Source: Paraconiothyrium sp. Pb-2020 (Eukaryota > Ascomycota > Dothideomycetes > Pleosporales > Didymosphaeriaceae). Taken from it: a stretch of DNA of 64,000 nucleotides. The notes under the pieces are model-generated. The model did no database searches. It was given only the letters and a program-made list of their open reading frames with translations, and was not told the DNA's origin. Shown here piece after piece: positions 11,139 through 22,400 of this stretch. The DNA lies in the NCBI GenBank assembly GCA_022419385.1, contig JAJUBI010000003.1, forward strand, positions 4,402,001 to 4,466,000. The letters run 5' to 3'. The position numbers were made by a program, and so were the translations under genes. The stretch's first letter is position 1, and each line of letters opens with the position of its first letter.

Positions 11139-13398
11139 GTGTCATGGATGAAAGATTGGTTGGGCGCATTGGTGGTTTGCGAGTTTTGTGATAGGCGTTT
11201 GCTTTATGATACCCCCGCTTATGGAGCATTACGGTTGTGTTGCTGGTGGAAAAAGCCTTTGATCACTTATCGTGAGACTTGGTGCATGGTATTAGAGAGG
11301 TACAGAACGAAGACCAATTTTACATCAAGAAAAAGTGCCGAATAGATTATATCAGGCGGACGCACATGTGCTGGATATAGAGCGACTGTTGATGCATCTC
11401 CGTATAAAAGCTCAATTGATTGCGAGCAAAACCGCGTTACCTTGATGAATGAAAACTACAATCACGCGAAGAGTTCGACGTAACAACCTAGACATTCCAT
11501 CATTGTTTTGTGTCGTGTACCTGAAGCTACCATGCAACGCAACCTGGATATGCCTGCCGTAGTAGCGCTCACGCATAGTACCACCTACGTAGACTAGCAG
11601 CTGTCTCCCGGTACGGACCGTATGAGCTAGGTCAATATGAGCTGGTGATGCGTATCGGCAGTCCTTCAAGCCACATTGTTTACCTGATAGGTCTTGACCA
11701 ACACGCCATGATGTTGTTCACAGTTGTATTGGTGGATATAGAATGTTGTTGTGCATCATGTTGGCGGCAAGAAGATTGGCGAGACACGTGTAGCCCTGTA
11801 ATTCATGCCGCAGATAGGGAGGCAATGTCCTCTCAACGCGAGACGGCTTTCCGTTGGTTGGAACATCATGCGGATTTGATGTTGGCTCAAGGAATTGCTA
11901 AATTAGGGAAGACGAAGAGGTGCGTCCATTGATGTCCAGGGCTGTGGTAAGAGGGGGGATCCGGAGGAATGGAAATAGAACGGGTGCGCCGCCGATTGCT
12001 GTTATTGGAGACGCATGCCTTTCGATGTACAGTTATGTAGCATGATGTTTAGAGATACGATAGGTATTTGGTGGGGTTTTAACGTACAGCCGCCAGCCGC
12101 GGGCCGAGTGTTGGCTGGATCGATCGAGACATGCAGACAATCTGCACGTCGCCGTAGCGTCACGGTCGCGGGCACTTGTGCTCCCATGCGCAACCGTTGG
12201 GCACGTTTCTGAACAACTCCTGTCAAGCATGACGGCACGTGTAGGGATGGTAGTAAGAAAGCTGCCCATGGGTAGCCAGACCACCATGGTTGGGCTGCAC
12301 CGCCGCCAGCTCCGAACACGCTCCCGAAACGGCATCCCAGAGAAACATGGATCCCAAGGAAATCGCACTCTGATTCCAAGGTCATCTTCAGCGGTCCTTT
12401 TACGGGCAGATGCACATCATTTTCACATCGGATCGAGGGGCGACCAAAGTATTAGGCATAGCAGGACCGGCTGCACGGCAACTTGAGCGAGTGCAGCCTA
12501 TTTTGGGACACTTTCGGCGTCATTTGCAGGCAGAGTTGATCCATTTGTGTACTCAAGGTCAGACATGGCTGGAGACCGTGGTCTCTTTTAAGACTGTGGG
12601 CGAGTGACGCGCATAAAGGGGTCAGCGTGCAGGTGACTGGAGACATGTTCCTCAGCTGTCGGCCCACGATCAATGCTGTAGCGGAGCCCCGTCTGAAACG
12701 TCGTGAGGCATTTGAGTGCTTGCAAAGGCGAGTCGGGCTGGTCTGAGCAGTGGGAGAGCGTAGGCAAGGAGTGCGTGATTGGCAGGGCGTCTCGTCTCCA
12801 CCGTCTCCAGGTGAAAGAGCTTCCACGCTAGGGCCGCGCACGTGACTTCCGCTTCCAAGGCCTGCGGCTGGCAATACGAAGCCTCTCTCAGACGCTCCCC
12901 TCGTCCCTCCATCTCTCCACACCATAAACTCGCGCCCCGAGTGTGAACATTGGGCCCCTCTGCCGGTTGTACGCGTGCAGCCGCTTCATTGCACCCTGTG
13001 CCCTCGCAACAAACCCTAGCCCCGTGCCCGCCCCCGTACATTTGACGGTGCCGCTACCCATTGGGCTCATCTGCCATTCACGCCCTGTAAGTCAGTCGTC
13101 CCTGCGATCGGCCTCACGCCCTCCGCAACGCCCTCACCACCTATTTTTCACTTGTCTACCCCACTCACCCGGGCCTGCTCTCTTCGCACAAGTCGTCCCT
13201 CGGCTGTGTTTCGCTGCTTCTCCGCTTACTCACCGCCTCGTTGGCAAGCCTCTTTAACTGACCGGAATACCCGCGTAGGCTGAGAACCTTACCCACGCAG
13301 CCACTGCAGCTCGACTGCACCTTCGCACGCCCCCTCCACCCACATAAAACCCACAACTGCAGGCCGACCTCCTGGTTGACCTCCGACCTCCTGCAAGC
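11139..13398. other. Intergenic region and casein kinase I promoter/leader
   Basis: 2.26 kb without a supported gene. ORFs of 60-160 codons on both strands lack family resemblance. The last 450 bp before the kinase ATG are C/T-rich with many CCCTC and CCACC tracts, typical of a long 5' leader of a highly expressed fungal gene. Confidence 0.5.
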
Positions 13399-14809
13399 AT
13401 GACGACAATGGTACGAACGACCCCGCCTCAACGGCATACACACACTACAGGGCTGGAGCTGACGGGCATGCAGGATCTCCGTGTCGGCAATAAGTATAGA
13501 ATTGGCCGCAAGATTGGCAGCGGCTCTTTCGGTGACATCTACTTGGGTAGGCAGTCGTAAGGCACTCGTGTTATGACACGATACTGATACTCAGACAGGC
13601 ACTAACATAATCTCGGGCGAGGAGATTGCCATCAAACTCGAGAGCGTCAAGGCTAAGCACCCGCAACTGGAATATGAAGCCCGCGTCTACAAGTCCCTTG
13701 CCGGTGGTGTCGGCATCCCCTTCGTCCGCTGGTTCGGCACCGAGTGCGACTACAATGCCATGGTTTTGGACCTCCTCGGCCCCAGTTTGGAGGACCTCTT
13801 CAACTTCTGCAACCGCAAGTTTTCGCTCAAGACCGTCCTGCTCCTTGCCGACCAGCTCATCTCCCGTATTGAGTACATTCACGCCAAGTCCTTCATCCAC
13901 CGTGATATCAAGCCGGACAACTTCCTGATGGGCATCGGCAAGCGCGGCAACCAGGTCAACGTGATCGATTTTGGTCTGGCCAAGAAGTACCGTGACCCGA
14001 AGACTCACTTCCACATTCCATACCGTGAGAACAAGAACTTGACTGGTACCGCTCGTTATGCCTCCATCAACACCCACTTGGGTGTCGGTAAGTTGTACTC
14101 ACGCTAGTGTCGAAGTATCTTGGCTAACAGCCACCAGAGCAGTCTCGTCGTGATGATATGGAGTCCCTTGGATATGTCATGCTCTATTTCTGCCGTGGAT
14201 CCCTCCCCTGGCAAGGACTCAAGGCCGCTACCAAGAAGCAGAAGTACGACCGTATCATGGAGAAGAAGATGACGACTCCTACTGAGGTCCTGTGCCGTGG
14301 CTTCCCCAACGAGTTCGCCATCTACCTGAACTACACCCGTTCCCTGCGCTTCGACGATAAGCCGGACTACTCATACCTTCGCAAGATTTTCCGTGACCTG
14401 TTCGTCCGCGAAGGCTTCCAGTACGACTATGTCTTCGACTGGACCGTCTACAAGTACCAGAAGAACGCTCAGGCCATCGCTCAGGCCGCTGGTAACCAGG
14501 GTCAGGGCGAGGAAGATGACAAGGCTCGCGGTCGCCACGTCACCACCACTGCCGCTGCCAACGCTGGCACTGGAACAGGCACTGCTACCAAGGGAGGCCG
14601 TCCGGTCAATGCGCGCCAGGAGGGCACCGGAATGTGAGTTCGACATATCTGATCCTAGTAAGGGACTCCTCTCCTTTGCGCGTAGTGTTCGTTCATAACG
14701 CTGGGCGCGGGGGATTGCCAATCAGACCTTACTAATCTTTGTCTCCATGTCCAGGCAGCTTCGTTCGTCTAACAAGCGTGGCGGTGATCAGTATGCAACC
14801 GGCTACTGA
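13399..14809 (+). CDS. ckiA: Casein kinase I (CK1, Hrr25/CkiA type)
   Basis: Five exons: 13399-13410, 13474-13546, 13599-14087, 14138-14633, 14755-14809. They encode 374 residues. The first exon is a 12-nt microexon (Met-Thr-Thr-Met) joined to DLRVGNKYRIG, which restores the conserved CK1 N-terminus. The catalytic domain is nearly invariant: glycine loop GSGSFGDIYLG, ATP-binding Lys in IAIKLES, HRDIKPDNFLMG catalytic loop, DFGLAKKY, and the CK1-specific SINTHLGVEQSRRDD activation segment. After the kinase domain comes a short Gly/Thr-rich tail ending GGDQYATGY. CK1 is an acidophilic Ser/Thr kinase acting in DNA repair, morphogenesis, trafficking and circadian control in fungi. The last intron (121 bp) was chosen because the unspliced frame stops immediately. 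Confidence 0.96.
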
Positions 14810-15938
14810 ACATGATGCGGCTTTCGATTCGTCATCTCCAATCTCTTTAGCGGACGTGGGTGTACTTAACCAACGTCACTCCGCTCCATCTCGGGAAATG
14901 CGGCACTGCCGTCCTCGTACATCTCTGGACGGCAGTCATTTTCCTCGATCAGTACACGGGCGTTGCTCGTCAAACTGGACTGGGACCTGGACCCGACTCT
15001 TTCGATGTCTTGCGTTTACCATGGCCTTTTTGTTTGGCGACTCTGATCCGTGTTCTCAGCTTGTCCCGCGGTACCACTCGACAGTCTTTCGACCAGTATA
15101 TCCTTGAACAACACCGATGGGAATTGGTCACCTGACTTCCACTGGATGATATCTCAGGAACGTTGGACCGCTAAGGTTTTACCGGACAATGCCCGATTGA
15201 TCACTGGCACTTGGTCTGATTCACGGTTCTCCACTCGTAATATTTGTCCCTGCCCCCTATGTTTTTGTTGCGATTTCCTAGAACTTTTCCTTACTCTGGT
15301 GCGTTTCCCCCCTTCGAGGATGGTCTGCCAGCTTGTGGGGATGTCTGATGTTAAAGGGGACGAGTACACTTAAATTGCAAATTGAGTCTGAAGAAGCTGG
15401 TCGTGTTGGTAGCCGAAGTCGGAGGGGATGAAGGTGGCGGGCGGCTGGAATTTCACATCTCAGGAAGGACTTAGAAGGGGCCGCTTCCGGGAGGTGACAT
15501 TCAGCATGCTATCACTGCTCCCAGGCGTGGGTGGTTCCAATTAGTTTACTTTTCTTCAATCATGACTTTCTTTATAGATGTCTGTAATACATGCGTGACA
15601 TAAACCAGTGTGACACTGCTCCGAGCATCTTTAGAGATACGCCGCCAGCTGGCTCCCAAGTCCTGCAGCTACGTTTAGCCAAAACCTGTGTTTCAGCATG
15701 TATACCTAAGCAGTAGAATATGAACGTATGACTCCTGTGCCAGCATTTGAATACAATCGATACAAGATACACAAAACTCTAAGTCTATGAAAGGCCCGTT
15801 TAGGTAGAGATTACATTTCTCCGCAACGCGTGTTCTGTGATTGGCCGATTAATATCTTAGCGCGATGGATGGGAATACAGGAGGCAACTTTTCCTGCGGC
15901 GTGCGCATCTCGACGCCTCACAACACACAATCGCGAAG
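14810..15938. other. Intergenic region, casein kinase I to RSM22
   Basis: Contains the kinase 3' UTR and the RSM22 promoter. The small ORFs between 14739 and 15373 overlap the kinase tail and show no domain. The RSM22 proximal promoter has a TGATTGGCC element (15839-15847), an inverted CCAAT box about 95 bp upstream of its ATG. Confidence 0.5.
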
Positions 15939-18350
15939 ATGGTCCCGGGGAGGAGCTTGCATTCCATCTGTAATTCATGCAGACTTAATTCATTGTTGAC
16001 GCAAGCGCGCAATGCGAGATCACGAACACCGTTACTACGATCGAACAGATTCCCCCGAACGAGCGCATTTATTGCACATGATGCTTCTCAACGGAGAGCA
16101 TTCTCTACAACATGGCGATTGAATCAGCAAACAGAGGAGCATACGTCGAGCTCTTCTACGAACGTGAACGATTTGCCACCCACGCCGAGCGACCGCTTGA
16201 GCATCGAGGTCAATGTGCGGAAGGCGCGACAATCATTTGGGGACGCGCTGCCAAAGGGGCATCTGAGTGACGAGGAATTAAAGGTGTACGAGAGACTCTA
16301 CGGGACTCCGATCTTTGTAGAGACTGCGGAGGAGCTGCAAGATCTTGAGGTTGTAGAGGAAGAGGTCTTCGAGGAGCAACTTGAGGATGGATCGACAGTG
16401 CTGTTGAGGAAGGGTGAAGACGGCGAACTGGAAGAGGTGGAGGTGTTCGAGGAGGTTGAGAAAGAAATGGTAGATGAGGAGGAGGGGGAAAGTATGACAG
16501 AGGAGGAATGGGAGGCGCTGCGGGAACGGAAGGCGCAGAACTACCACGACAACGTGTACGAGGAGTCGAGGAAAGGGATGGAAGAGGACCTAGAGGAGGG
16601 CGCTGAGGAGGAGGAGGACGAGTTCATGCGCGCGCATCCTTTAACCGTTGCCGGCAGATTCAAGCCCTCGCCCTCGACCGTGTTTTTGCCCAAGGAAACC
16701 CTCGTCGATCCTATCGCACAGCTGCTCACGCGCGCGAATCACAAACACCTTGCCGAATCGTCAAATCGTATACTGGGAGGACCTGGTCTCCCGTTCTCCG
16801 CTTCCACCCCGGCGGCGCGTCTAGGTAAAGAGCAGAAGCCGATACCGCTCGATCCTTCAGACGCGACCATGGGCAACATTGAGGCGGATGTATATATGGC
16901 CTCCGTTCAGCCTGGGACATACGCGAGCGTTATGGGTTCTCTCGTTGAAGTGCGACGAAGATTGGGCTCCTCGTGGATTGAGAATCTCATTACGAACAAA
17001 AAAGGTGGCATGGTGCTCGACGCTGGATCCGGCGGTGTTGGTGTCCTCGCGTGGCAAGAAGTACTGAAGGCTGATTGGGAGCGCATGCAAGAAGAGTCTG
17101 GCAATACGTCACGAACAAACGCACCGCTGGGGAAAGCTACCGTGTTGACAGCACCGGATACGCTGCGACATCGTGCTAGCCGTTTGTTGGAAAACACCAC
17201 TTTCATCCCTCGTTTACCTGATTCTGCTGCAGAGGAGGAAGAAGTCAATACACAACAGCCACGGAAGTTGTATGACTTGATCATTGCCCCGCACACGCTC
17301 TGGGGCCTGAAGCAGGAGTATCTACGAAAGGAGCAGGTGCAGAAGTACTGGTCTCTCCTCAACCCCAAGGGTGGTGTCCTTATTCTTATTGAAAAGGGCC
17401 TACCTCGTGGTTTTGAAGTCGTAGCTGCAGCCCGGGAGCTTTTACTCGACAAGCATATTGCCTCGCCAGATTCGAAACAAATCGAGATGCCCCTTGAGGA
17501 GCAAGTGTCGAAGCCCAACGAGGACACCCAATTTGTAGAGAAGGAAACGGGCATGATCATCGCGCCCTGCACTAACCACGGCACATGCCCAATGTACCAG
17601 TCTCCAGGTATCAGTCACGGCAGAAAAGACTTCTGCTTCTTTAGCCAGCGATACATTCGACCACCGTACCTACAGCGCATTCTCAACGCTACAGACCGCA
17701 ACCACGAAGATATCCAATATAGCTACCTTGCCGTGCAGCGTGGGCGCGACCAGCGCCTAGCACAACACGACACACTCGGCAAGGGCTTCGTGCAAGGCGA
17801 AGCAGCTACAGACGCCGCCTTCTCAGGCCATGAGTACAAGCCCAACCCCGAAGCCGAAGAGGGACAAGAGCTCGATCACAATACCGCAGAAGATGTTAAT
17901 CCCCTGACCCTCCCTCGGCTTATTCTCCCTGCCCTCAAACGCCGCGGCCACATCATCCTCGACGTATGCACTCCCGCCGCCACCCTCGAACGCTGGACCG
18001 TCCCACGCTCCTTCTCCCGCCAGGCCTTCCGCGATGCGAGAAAAGCGCGGTGGGGCGACCTGTGGGCGCTCGGTGCAAAGACGCGTATCCCGCGTAACGT
18101 ACGTCTCGGCAGACCGCGTGATGAGTTCGACCGTAAGGGAAGGCGCATCAAGACGCCTAAGAAGGTTACGATTCAGTTGGATGTTGGGTCGAAGGGCGAC
18201 GAGGCGGTGGATAAGGGCGCTAGAGTGCTGTCGAAGGGGAGGGGCGATAGGGATGGGCGGTATAGTGCGGACAGAAAGATTAGGGGAAGTGGGGGAAGGA
18301 AGGGGAGGAAGAAGAGTGTGGAGGCTGGGACTGAGGACTTGTTAGACTAA
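15939..18350 (+). CDS. RSM22: Mitochondrial small ribosomal subunit factor RSM22 (METTL17 homologue)
   Basis: Single-exon ORF of 803 codons with a basic, Ser/Arg-rich N-terminal mitochondrial presequence. An acidic Glu-rich stretch covers about residues 130-230. The Rossmann-type methyltransferase-like core follows: MVLDAGSGGVGVLAWQ (SAM motif I position), then APHTLWGLKQEYLR and LLNPKGGVLILIEKG. A cysteine cluster (CTNHGTCPMY, then HGRKDFCFFSQRY, about residues 544-570) matches the conserved Cys ligands described for Rsm22/METTL17 as an Fe-S or metal site. The C-terminus is strongly basic, suiting rRNA contact. The family is needed for small-subunit assembly in the matrix, and true methyltransferase activity is doubtful. 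Overall architecture is complete. Confidence 0.92.
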   Translation: MVPGRSLHSICNSCRLNSLLTQARNARSRTPLLRSNRFPRTSAFIAHDASQRRAFSTTWRLNQQTEEHTSSSSTNVNDLPPTPSDRLSIEVNVRKARQSFGDALPKGHLSDEELKVYERLYGTPIFVETAEELQDLEVVEEEVFEEQLEDGSTVLLRKGEDGELEEVEVFEEVEKEMVDEEEGESMTEEEWEALRERKAQNYHDNVYEESRKGMEEDLEEGAEEEEDEFMRAHPLTVAGRFKPSPSTVFLPKETLVDPIAQLLTRANHKHLAESSNRILGGPGLPFSASTPAARLGKEQKPIPLDPSDATMGNIEADVYMASVQPGTYASVMGSLVEVRRRLGSSWIENLITNKKGGMVLDAGSGGVGVLAWQEVLKADWERMQEESGNTSRTNAPLGKATVLTAPDTLRHRASRLLENTTFIPRLPDSAAEEEEVNTQQPRKLYDLIIAPHTLWGLKQEYLRKEQVQKYWSLLNPKGGVLILIEKGLPRGFEVVAAARELLLDKHIASPDSKQIEMPLEEQVSKPNEDTQFVEKETGMIIAPCTNHGTCPMYQSPGISHGRKDFCFFSQRYIRPPYLQRILNATDRNHEDIQYSYLAVQRGRDQRLAQHDTLGKGFVQGEAATDAAFSGHEYKPNPEAEEGQELDHNTAEDVNPLTLPRLILPALKRRGHIILDVCTPAATLERWTVPRSFSRQAFRDARKARWGDLWALGAKTRIPRNVRLGRPRDEFDRKGRRIKTPKKVTIQLDVGSKGDEAVDKGARVLSKGRGDRDGRYSADRKIRGSGGRKGRKKSVEAGTEDLLD

Positions 18351-19429
18351 CGGGGTATACGGGCAGTTGAGTGTATGATAGAGGATGAACGGATGTTTGA
18401 AAATGTGTAAGATTGGGTTGAAGGGATCTGAGTGCATTTGGGTGGAGTTGGGCTGTAAAAGTATGTGGTAGCATGTCAGGGAAGGCGGCTCTCATGTAGA
18501 ACATGTATAACAGATACTCCACATAGAGGCGCATCACTCCTCTAGAATTTTCAGTACCACGTTAGCTCGTTCAGGTATCTGCAAAGGGTACAGACTTGAC
18601 CTCTTTCATGATTCCGGTGTTGTTGGTAGGATAGTTGGAGGATGGGGGACGACCTGGTCACTTCAAGTGAGTAATGATTGATACCCGAGATGATATAGAT
18701 ACGCTAACGATGTATGTGTGACAAGGTGTAAGATCGGGTAGGATGGATATGCTGCATCTGATGGAGTAGAGTTTGCTAGGAAGGTAAAGACGAAGACGGC
18801 TGCCCGCTGCAATATGTATAACAGAGACCCTATTCAGTGAGCGATGTGAGCAATCTTAGTATCTACGATGTGAGTAAACTCAGTCTCTTATACTCGCATG
18901 TTGACTTGCAATTACTTGATTACTTGTGCGGTTCAGCCTGACAGAATCATGGCGTAGAAGCCTACGATGTTCCTAGGAAAATTATTGTGCACTTTGGTTA
19001 TCCCCGGATACTAGAACAGGCCAATGCAAACCGCAAAAGAGGCGGACATTGATCTTACAGAGAAGATCGTGCTGGTTGGATGGCGTCAATGGTGACTGGG
19101 CCAAGTCGATCAATTGTGAGTAGTGTTAGAAGCAGATCGGATCAGGCTAATTGCGCAGTTGATCTAGGACTAGACTCGACCGCATTCGCTTGTGCAGCTA
19201 GAGGCCAGGCTGAGCATCGGCATGTGTGCCTCAGGCGCCCTTTGGCCCCAAGCGACTTACGAGTAAATAGGCTCTAGTCTCATTGCGGCATCTGAGGTGC
19301 CTTCGTCGCTCGTGATTATATCTGCCTACTTCTCAGCCTGGTCGCGATTCATCGAAGTCAGTCTCTTGAAGTGCGCAAAGAGCAGAAGGTGCAGCCGGAA
19401 ATACCGTGACGAATGGGCGCCCCGATGAA
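18351..19429. other. Intergenic region, RSM22 to ATPase-like gene
   Basis: Holds the RSM22 3' UTR and the ATPase promoter. Two imperfect copies of a segment with GTGTRAGATYGGGT and TGTATAACAGA motifs occur at about 18400-18530 and 18710-18830, suggesting an old local duplication. No gene is supported. Confidence 0.5.
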
Positions 19430-22400
19430 ATGAGCCAAACAAGAATGAGCAATGATGGTTTTGAAGTACCTTCTCTGGCTACTCGGCCTCCCCTATCCAT
19501 GCAAAGCCCTCCGAATCCAGCACATGGACCTGCCGGAAAAGGTGAGCAGATTCAGCTTGATCAGCACAAGAGCCCACTTGGGTCCGAGCATGATATCACA
19601 GCTGCATCTCCCTCTCCTGCTCATCCGACGCCGTCGCAGTTGGAACCTTCGCTACCACCATATCCGTTATTTATACCCCTCCCCGACTCACCTACAGCCC
19701 AAGCCGTTGGAAACGAGTCCGCAAATGACAGTGTTGACGATGGAAGTCTCAGACACAGACTTCGGAAAGATCTCAAGATACCAGCCGGGCAAACCCAGGA
19801 TACGAATAGTGACAACAAGGAAGAGTTAATTGAAACGGCCATTCAATCCGAAAAGGATGAGGAGAAAGCCTCTACAGACGCGAAGCCCGGAGCTGACAAA
19901 GACTGGAGTCTTGTGCAAAGGAAATTAACAACCCAATTCGACGGAGAGGACCCACTAAGGCCAGATCCCGGGACCGAAGACGACTTCGAAGTGAGAGAGA
20001 ATCCGTTTGCCTTCAGCCCAGGCCAACTAGGGAAGCTCTTGAACCCTAAAAGTCCAGCTGCGTTTTACGCTCTTGGCGGACTTTATGGGCTGGAAAAGGG
20101 CCTGAGGACCGATATCGTGGCCGGGCTTGATTATGATGAAGATTTCGCGGGGACCAATGTTACCTTTGCAGAAGCGGTTGACAAGGCAGCTTCAGGTTTA
20201 CAACGTGTCTCATCTACCCGTCCATCTGCAATATCTTCGATAGAACAGACATTTTCCCGGATACCTACTACTTTCACATCTGGAGAGCATGCCAACTCCT
20301 TCCGTGAGAGGAGAAGAGTCTTTGGTAATCGATTGCTTCCACCACTCAGATCGCAAAGTCTCTTATTCTACATACGCAAGGAGCTCTTAGACAGTGTTCT
20401 AATCGTACTGACAGCCGCCGCGCTGATCACAATCGCCCTCGGACTTTATCAATCACTTAGACAGAACACCCATAACGAGGACTTCAGCTGGCCGGAGGGT
20501 GTTGCGATCTGCGTGGCCGTAGCTATCGTCACGTTCCTAAATGCAATTAATGAATGGAGGAAAGAACACCATTTCTGCAAGCTCGACCAACAGAAAGAAC
20601 GCAGGGATCGACTCGTTAAGGTTATTCGTACAGGAAAGGTACGCATGATTCCTATGTCGAACGTCTTAGTAGGAGACATTGCAGTGTTTGTCCCCGGGGA
20701 CACAATTTTCGCGGACGGCGTTTTGATACGAGGTCATGGTGTTCGTTGCGACGAATCACTAGCCACTGGTGAGAGTGACCTGGTCAAGAAAACTCCGACT
20801 CGAAGCCAATCTGACGCCAAAGGACCCACAAAAGATTTTGATCCATTCATGATATCAGGTTCAATGATCAATACCGGGCGCGGGTCCTTTCTTGTGACTG
20901 CGGTTGGCATTCATTCTTGTAAGTGAGCTAGGACCGCAAGTCTCTTCCGCCTGCTTCCACGTCGCTTGTACAACTAAGTAGAATGGTCAAACTACGCTAT
21001 AGTAGAAATTCTGGAAACAGCAGACTACTGTAGCAATCCTCGTCGATAAAGCCATTGCTAACTGTAAGATCATCTTAGGTGACGGCCGGTTATGGACCTA
21101 TCTGCGAACTTACCACGATGGGATCACAGACACTGCACTCCAACAGAGTTTGAGTCGGTTAGCAAACTGGGTTGCTAAAAGCGGCATAACAATATCGATG
21201 GTACTCTTCTTGGTGCTGTTCATCCGGTTTCTGGCCCAACTCAAACATAGCAACGAGAACGGTATATCCAAAGGTCTCGACTTCTTTAGTCTCTTCGTCA
21301 CTGCTGTTACCCTCGTGGATGTGGCTGTTCCTTCCGGCTTGCCACTCGCAATGACTGTTTCACTCGCCTTCGCGACTCGTCAGTTGTTGAAGAAAAGAAT
21401 CCTCGTTCGTAACCTCAGTGCTTTTCAAGAATCACAGTTCGCTACGACGATTTGTACGGATAAGACGGGTCTGTTGACTGAAAACACCATGTCCATTGTT
21501 GCTGGGGTGATCGGGGTCGATGAATATTTTGAGGACGTGCTCTTAAAGAAGACATCGGAAAACCAACAATATCACACAGAACAGGATGGACGCAGTGCTT
21601 CTGAAGTTATTTTGGCTCAGCCAAACTCGCTTCAGTACCTCATAGGCCTGCATCACGAAATTAAGGAACTTATGAGACTATCAATCATGGCAACGATGAC
21701 TGCATTTGAGGGAGAATTGAATGGTAAGGCGCATGCCATTTCCAAAGCATTTACTATCTATTGGTCCCGGTCATCAGCTAACTACACTGGAAGGTCATGC
21801 CAAGTTTTATGGTTCACAGATGGATTCCGCGCTTTTCGATTTTGCCAGACGACATCTTTCTCCCCGTGGAACTGCACTGCCGCCATCCGCAGTTTCCCGC
21901 CAAATCTCGGTTGAGAAGGTAGACTTTGGACGACTCAGCATGGAGACCGCACTCACTTGGTCCCATGCGCCTCAGACATGCTACTTGAAATCTGAAGCTT
22001 GTAGATTTACGATCTGTATCACAGCTCTCAATGGAGGGAAGTACAGGATGTTTGTCACTGGACTCGCTCGTCCCTTGCTTAAAAAGTGCTCACATACAAT
22101 TCTGGATCGCAAAAGAGAAGCAGACTTCATCTTGCTTAATGTGGACGCGAAGGATGCAGTGGAAGCCATGATCGACAAATTCGCGTCCAGCCAGCTTCGG
22201 GTGGTGGGCTTTGCTTTCAAGGACCTCGAAGAACTACCACCTCATCAACTCGATGAGAGTGGGCTAATTCGACTTGACCACAACACACGCTTGAACGATG
22301 ACCATCTTTTCGACGATATGACATTCTTGTGTGCATTTGGTATCAAAGACCCAATCCGTAAGAATGCCACGGAAGCTGTTCAGCTCGCTCGAAGAGCTGG

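Noticed and set aside
12943..13257. 104-codon ORF before casein kinase I
   Set aside because: Pro/Ser/Leu-rich translation of a C/T-rich leader; no domain and lies in the kinase promoter.
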